Positions 15,891-18,457 of a stretch of DNA of 18,457 nucleotides are shown in pieces. A model generated the notes under the pieces. That model saw only the letters and a program-made list of their open reading frames with translations. It made no database searches and was not told the origin of the DNA. The position numbers were made by a program, and so were the translations under genes. Origin of the DNA: JBGCDD01 sp045105075 (lineage in GTDB: Bacteria; Pseudomonadota; Alphaproteobacteria; Rhodobacterales; Rhodobacteraceae); the NCBI GenBank assembly GCA_045105075.1, contig JBGCDD010000158.1, positions 1 through 18,457 on the forward strand, in the 5' to 3' direction. Each line of letters opens with the position of its first letter. Position 1 is the first letter of the stretch.

Positions 15891-16682
15891 GTGCACGCCG
15901 CGCGTTGCCCATTCGCAATACAAGCCCCGGAGCCTCACCTGACCCCCGAATTCGCCAAAACCGGGCTGCTTGCCACGCCCCTGACCCAGCCACCGACGCG
16001 ATTTCAGGTGCTGGGCGAGCGGTCTTCGGGAACCAATTTTGTCAAACGGCTGCTGGGGCGAAATTCGGCGCTGACCCCGACCGAGGCTTTGGGCTGGAAA
16101 CATGCGAGCGCGCAGGCTATGGCGATTCCGCCTGATTTGGCAGTGATTTGCGTCGTGCGAGCGCCCGAACCCTGGGCACTGTCGATGCATTCCAAACCCT
16201 GGCACACCACACCCGCGATGCAAAAGCTCGCGTTTTCTGACTTCATCCGCGCACCTTGGGACACGGTGATTGACCGCCCACGCTATTTCCCCGGCGCGGC
16301 CGAGGCTGGAACCGTGGGTCAACCCCTGCAAGCGGATCGTGACCCGGTGACAGGCGCGCGCCCTGACACGCTGTTCGCCCTGCGCCGGATGAAACTGGCC
16401 AGCCTGACGGGTATACTCAACCGGAGCTGTACTTGCGTTCTGTTGCGCCTTGAAAGCCTGCAATCCGCCCCCGAAGCGCAGCTTGATGTGCTGTTGGCCG
16501 CGCTGGGTCAACCCAAACGCACCGCGCCATTCCGCCCGGTGATGAAACGGCTGGGTTCGAAATTCAAAGCTGCCGTTGCGCACCGCCCCGCGACACCAAA
16601 AGAGATCTCTGCCGAAGACCTTGCCTTTATGCGCAACCAGCTGGACCACACCCAGGAAACCGCCCTTGGCTACGCGATTTGA
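15891..16682 (+). CDS. Sulfotransferase-like P-loop protein
   Basis: The product is 263 residues from the first possible start (GTG at 15891, six bases after an in-frame stop). The fold is suggested by LGERSSGTNFVKRLL (about 41-55), which looks like the PAPS 5'-phosphosulfate loop of sulfotransferases. VVRAPEPWALSMH (88-100) has the Arg90 and Ser98 expected for the 3'-phosphate site. The remainder is only loosely similar to the family, so the activity is inferred. No clear ribosome site precedes the GTG and there is no ATG until residue 76, so the true start is unsure. Homologues probably begin near residue 17-40. Its neighbour, the divergent glycosyltransferase, suggests sulfation of a saccharide, but that is a guess from context. 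Confidence 0.7.
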   Translation: MHAARCPFAIQAPEPHLTPEFAKTGLLATPLTQPPTRFQVLGERSSGTNFVKRLLGRNSALTPTEALGWKHASAQAMAIPPDLAVICVVRAPEPWALSMHSKPWHTTPAMQKLAFSDFIRAPWDTVIDRPRYFPGAAEAGTVGQPLQADRDPVTGARPDTLFALRRMKLASLTGILNRSCTCVLLRLESLQSAPEAQLDVLLAALGQPKRTAPFRPVMKRLGSKFKAAVAHRPATPKEISAEDLAFMRNQLDHTQETALGYAI

Positions 16683-16719
16683 GCGCCCCCGACTTTAAAG
16701 GACAGAGCGGCGGAGAGTC

Positions 16720-17928
16720 CTAAAAGTTCGTGCGGATGATGTTGTAAATCAAGTCAGCAGACAGAAAATCACCATAGACGATCCCGACGCCACACCGCCG
16801 CTCTAATGGGCAAAGTTCGAGCAGCAAATCATAGGTGTAATTGTTGAAGGTAACCGCATAGTGCAACGGACTAAATTTTTTGGGGTCCTGAGCAAGAGCT
16901 CCTATAATTGCATTTCCAGTCGCCACGGACCCACCGATAAAGTTCACGTAAAGCGGCGTGGTTGTCATAGCTCCTCCTTTGTCCCGTTGCCAAGAAAGAG
17001 TAATGTTCTGAGCAATCGCTGGAGCCATGTTTGCAGAAATATGAGCCTTCTTTTGTGAGGGGCTTGAGCTGTCCCCCGCACCAAACGCGGATATCCCGTA
17101 ATTGTTTTGCCAGCGGATAATGGTCGCGTCTTCTTGCTTGGTGTTGAACCCATAGTCAGATATTGGCGACCCCTCACCCGCTTTTGAGCTAATGCGCCTT
17201 TTCCAGAGAAGAATTTTGCCGCGCAGCTTATACAAAGGCACCTGTGACAGCTTGATCAAGCTCCGCTCCGGCAGCGAAAGAAATTCCAATTTAACCTCTG
17301 GGAATTCCAGCCGATTGCCGGAAGCAAGGTCTGCTTCTCTTACGAAGTATTTCTCATATGGCTTCAGTCCGTTTTTTTTCCAAAGATCAGCAAAAGACTC
17401 TTCGTCGCTGTCCGGCTCTTGCTCTTGCAAGACCACAATCAATGCTTCGGATGGGTTTTTTTCGAGCCACGTCGTGAAAGCCCACATGACTTCGAGGAGC
17501 TCTACGCCAAGATCACTGCTGCCATGGCGCACCTGCAACACGCCGTCAACGCGTTCAACACGGATATCGAAAAAGCGCACGCCGGCATCCAGTTGATCCC
17601 CCAGCGACCAACGTTGGGTCGTGCAGATCAAGCCGCAGTCCAAGGCCAGGGAATTATGTGATCCCGGAATGGATATCTCACCCAGAACAGTGTAATTGCT
17701 TAGCTTCCCCATCCACCCTTTGGTCAGATCCTTGACTCTTTTGGTTGGGCCGACGTGACTGGCCATATAGTTGTTGCGACTGTCATCCACAGTCGCCGGA
17801 TCAACCTTTTCAAACGGTTCATCGATGGGGATGTGATTTCCCGCAAGGCCGCTTGAGGCAACACAGCAAAAAGAAACCATCGCGGCGCACACGCGGAGCG
17901 CCAGAACAACACGTGACAATTTTTGCAA
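16720..17928 (-). CDS. Secreted PI-PLC-like phosphodiesterase (PLC X domain)
   Basis: This is a predicted exported phosphatidylinositol-specific phospholipase C-like enzyme. The 402-residue product has a signal peptide (about 1-30, ending SGLAG). The X domain includes LGEISIPGSHNS (His91), QLDAGVRFFDIRV (Arg123) and LQVRHGSS (His135), matching the catalytic His/Arg/His set of the Bacillus cereus enzyme. WLEKNPSEALIVVLQEQ follows, and the end GIVYGDFLSADLIYNIIRTNF is also family-like. I chose TTG at 17928 because GAGGG lies seven bases upstream and a signal peptide begins there; the longer frame from 18021 merely translates tRNA-Asp. GC is visibly low (22 of 60 bases at 17341-17400). The start lies 31 bases after the tRNA-Asp 3' end with no terminator between, so it may be read from the tRNA promoter. 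Acquisition by transfer is likely. Whether inositol lipids are the substrate is unknown. Confidence 0.87.
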   Translation of the reverse strand: MQKLSRVVLALRVCAAMVSFCCVASSGLAGNHIPIDEPFEKVDPATVDDSRNNYMASHVGPTKRVKDLTKGWMGKLSNYTVLGEISIPGSHNSLALDCGLICTTQRWSLGDQLDAGVRFFDIRVERVDGVLQVRHGSSDLGVELLEVMWAFTTWLEKNPSEALIVVLQEQEPDSDEESFADLWKKNGLKPYEKYFVREADLASGNRLEFPEVKLEFLSLPERSLIKLSQVPLYKLRGKILLWKRRISSKAGEGSPISDYGFNTKQEDATIIRWQNNYGISAFGAGDSSSPSQKKAHISANMAPAIAQNITLSWQRDKGGAMTTTPLYVNFIGGSVATGNAIIGALAQDPKKFSPLHYAVTFNNYTYDLLLELCPLERRCGVGIVYGDFLSADLIYNIIRTNF

Positions 17929-17959
17929 ATTAACACCCTCGGTTTGTGACCTGGAGAAA

Positions 17960-18036
17960 TGGCGCGGTTGACGGGACTCGAACCCGCGACCCCCGGCGTG
18001 ACAGGCCGGTACTCTAACCAACTGAGCTACAACCGC
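17960..18036 (-). tRNA. tRNA-Asp (anticodon GTC)
   Basis: A 77-base cloverleaf on the minus strand. The acceptor is GCGGTTG/CAACCGC with discriminator G and an encoded CCA (17962-17960). The D arm is GCTCAGTTGGTTAGAG. The anticodon loop CTGTCAC gives GTC. The T arm is GCGGGTTCGAGTCCCGT. All stems pair. Confidence 0.97.
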
Positions 18037-18047
18037 GCGTAGCGGGC

Positions 18048-18076
18048 GGGATAGGCCAACGCCCAGGCTCCGTCAA
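18048..18076 (-). promoter_or_regulatory. Predicted tRNA-Asp promoter
   Basis: TTGACG (18076-18071) is spaced 17 bases from TATCCC (18053-18048) on the minus strand. Initiation would fall near 18041, about five bases before the mature tRNA end. The -35 is strong and typical of alphaproteobacterial stable-RNA genes; the -10 is weak. Confidence 0.5.
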
Positions 18077-18167
18077 TCCCTTTTTGCAGCGCAAATGCAA
18101 GACGCCCCCTCACCCCAGCCGAACTGAGATTTTTTGCACGCAACCAGCGCGAGGCTCAGCTGATCCC

Positions 18168-18196
18168 TTGCACAACCCCTCACAACATCTTAGTAC
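18168..18196 (+). promoter_or_regulatory. Candidate tRNA-Cys promoter
   Basis: TTGCAC (18168-18173) and TAGTAC (18191-18196) are 17 bases apart, ending 20 bases before the tRNA-Cys 5' end. The -10 is a weak match. Confidence 0.33.
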
Positions 18197-18216
18197 GACG
18201 CTCAACCACAAGATCA

Positions 18217-18290
18217 GGCGAGTTGGCGGAGTGGTGACGCAGCGGATTGCAAATCCGTGTACACCGGTTCGATTCCGGTACTCGCCTCCA
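18217..18290 (+). tRNA. tRNA-Cys (anticodon GCA)
   Basis: A 74-base cloverleaf. The acceptor is GGCGAGT/ACTCGCC with discriminator T and an encoded CCA (18288-18290). The anticodon loop ATTGCAAAT gives GCA. The T arm is CCGGTTCGATTCCGG. The probable integrase tail that follows suggests its 3' end serves as an attachment site. Confidence 0.97.
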
Positions 18291-18337
18291 TTTAAAATCA
18301 ATCACTTAGATCATTCCTTCCCATGTTTGGGCCCTAC

Positions 18338-18356
18338 CGTTTACAGAGGCGTTTAC
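18338..18356. repeat. Two direct copies of CGTTTAC beside the integrase-like gene
   Basis: CGTTTAC occurs at 18338-18344 and 18350-18356, 12 bases apart, next to the stop of the recombinase-like gene and beyond tRNA-Cys. Short repeats in such a place can be arm-type recombinase sites, but two 7-base copies may be chance. Confidence 0.25.
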
Positions 18357-18457
18357 ATTTTTGTGTTTTCAGACCTCGATTTGGCCTGATTGAGTTTGCG
18401 CAAAACAGCGTCACTTTCGTCCGGGCTAACCTGCGCATAATGCTCGATAACCTGCGC
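18353..18457 (-). CDS. C-terminal fragment of a probable tyrosine recombinase/integrase (cut by window edge)
   Basis: The last 34 codons are visible, entering from the right edge and ending with TAA (18355-18353). The peptide begins AQVIEHYAQVSPDESDAVLR and continues as a basic tail. An HYAxVSP-type sequence followed by a short charged helix is how many tyrosine recombinases end, with the Tyr as the nucleophile; here that would be Tyr7 of the visible part. The rest of the catalytic R-H-R set is outside the window, so the family call is an inference. It gains support because the stop lies 62 bases beyond the CCA end of a tRNA gene, the usual site of integrated islands. The gene points toward the tRNA. 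Confidence 0.55.
   Translation of the reverse strand, partial: AQVIEHYAQVSPDESDAVLRKLNQAKSRSENTKM

Noticed and set aside
16692..16731. Imperfect inverted repeat (ACTTT..AGGAC / GTCCT..AAAGT) between the sulfotransferase-like and PLC genes
   Set aside because: The stem is short and interrupted, with no proper T run; not convincing as a convergent terminator.
17929..18021. N-terminal extension of the PLC gene to an ATG at 18021
   Set aside because: The extra 31 codons are mainly a translation of tRNA-Asp; TTG at 17928 has a ribosome site and begins a signal peptide.
18084..18389. 101-codon plus-strand frame
   Set aside because: It runs through tRNA-Cys and has no recognisable features.

Overview
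The window looks like a chromosomal segment of an alphaproteobacterium, most likely a Rhodobacteraceae (Roseobacter-group) member; the genus is not resolvable by eye. Supporting signs are a C4-pathway 5-aminolevulinate synthase (hemA) with a perfect FnrL/FNR-type box upstream, GC-rich codon use, and the family resemblance of most genes. Most genes are core housekeeping or envelope genes. The two ends look more accessory.

Layout, left to right. Positions 1-243 (minus) hold the first 81 codons of an unfinished gene resembling a secreted beta-propeller/RTX-type protein. A strong hairpin terminator (402-437) separates it from a minus-strand envelope block: an aminotransferase (4392-5537), an AmiC-like cell-wall amidase (3092-4318) and penicillin-binding protein 1A (461-3013). 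Divergent from the aminotransferase is a tight plus-strand operon with overlapping ends: a secreted M48 metalloprotease with TPR-like repeats (5560-6903), a DsbA-family thiol oxidoreductase (6900-7640) and a PEP mutase/isocitrate lyase-like enzyme (7640-8434). It converges on the minus-strand series hemA - rodZ - ispG (12199 down to 8436), which covers haem precursor synthesis, cell-shape scaffolding and isoprenoid synthesis.

After a 490-base noncoding stretch (12200-12689) rich in palindromes come, on the plus strand, an M20 dipeptidase and, one base later, an alpha/beta hydrolase carrying the full residue set of fluoroacetate dehalogenases. This pair converges on a family-2-like glycosyltransferase (minus), which is divergent from a small sulfotransferase-like P-loop protein (plus).

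The right end is a tRNA neighbourhood. A low-GC secreted PI-PLC-like phosphodiesterase gene begins 31 bases after the 3' end of tRNA-Asp. Then comes tRNA-Cys, and 62 bases beyond its CCA end lies the C-terminus of a probable tyrosine recombinase. That combination suggests an integrated element starting at tRNA-Cys and continuing past the window. I found no CRISPR array, rRNA or complete insertion sequence, and no gene set that clearly forms a new defence or biosynthetic system. The best leads are the tRNA-linked right end, the predicted dehalogenase, the glycosyltransferase/sulfotransferase pair, and the palindrome-rich region upstream of hemA.
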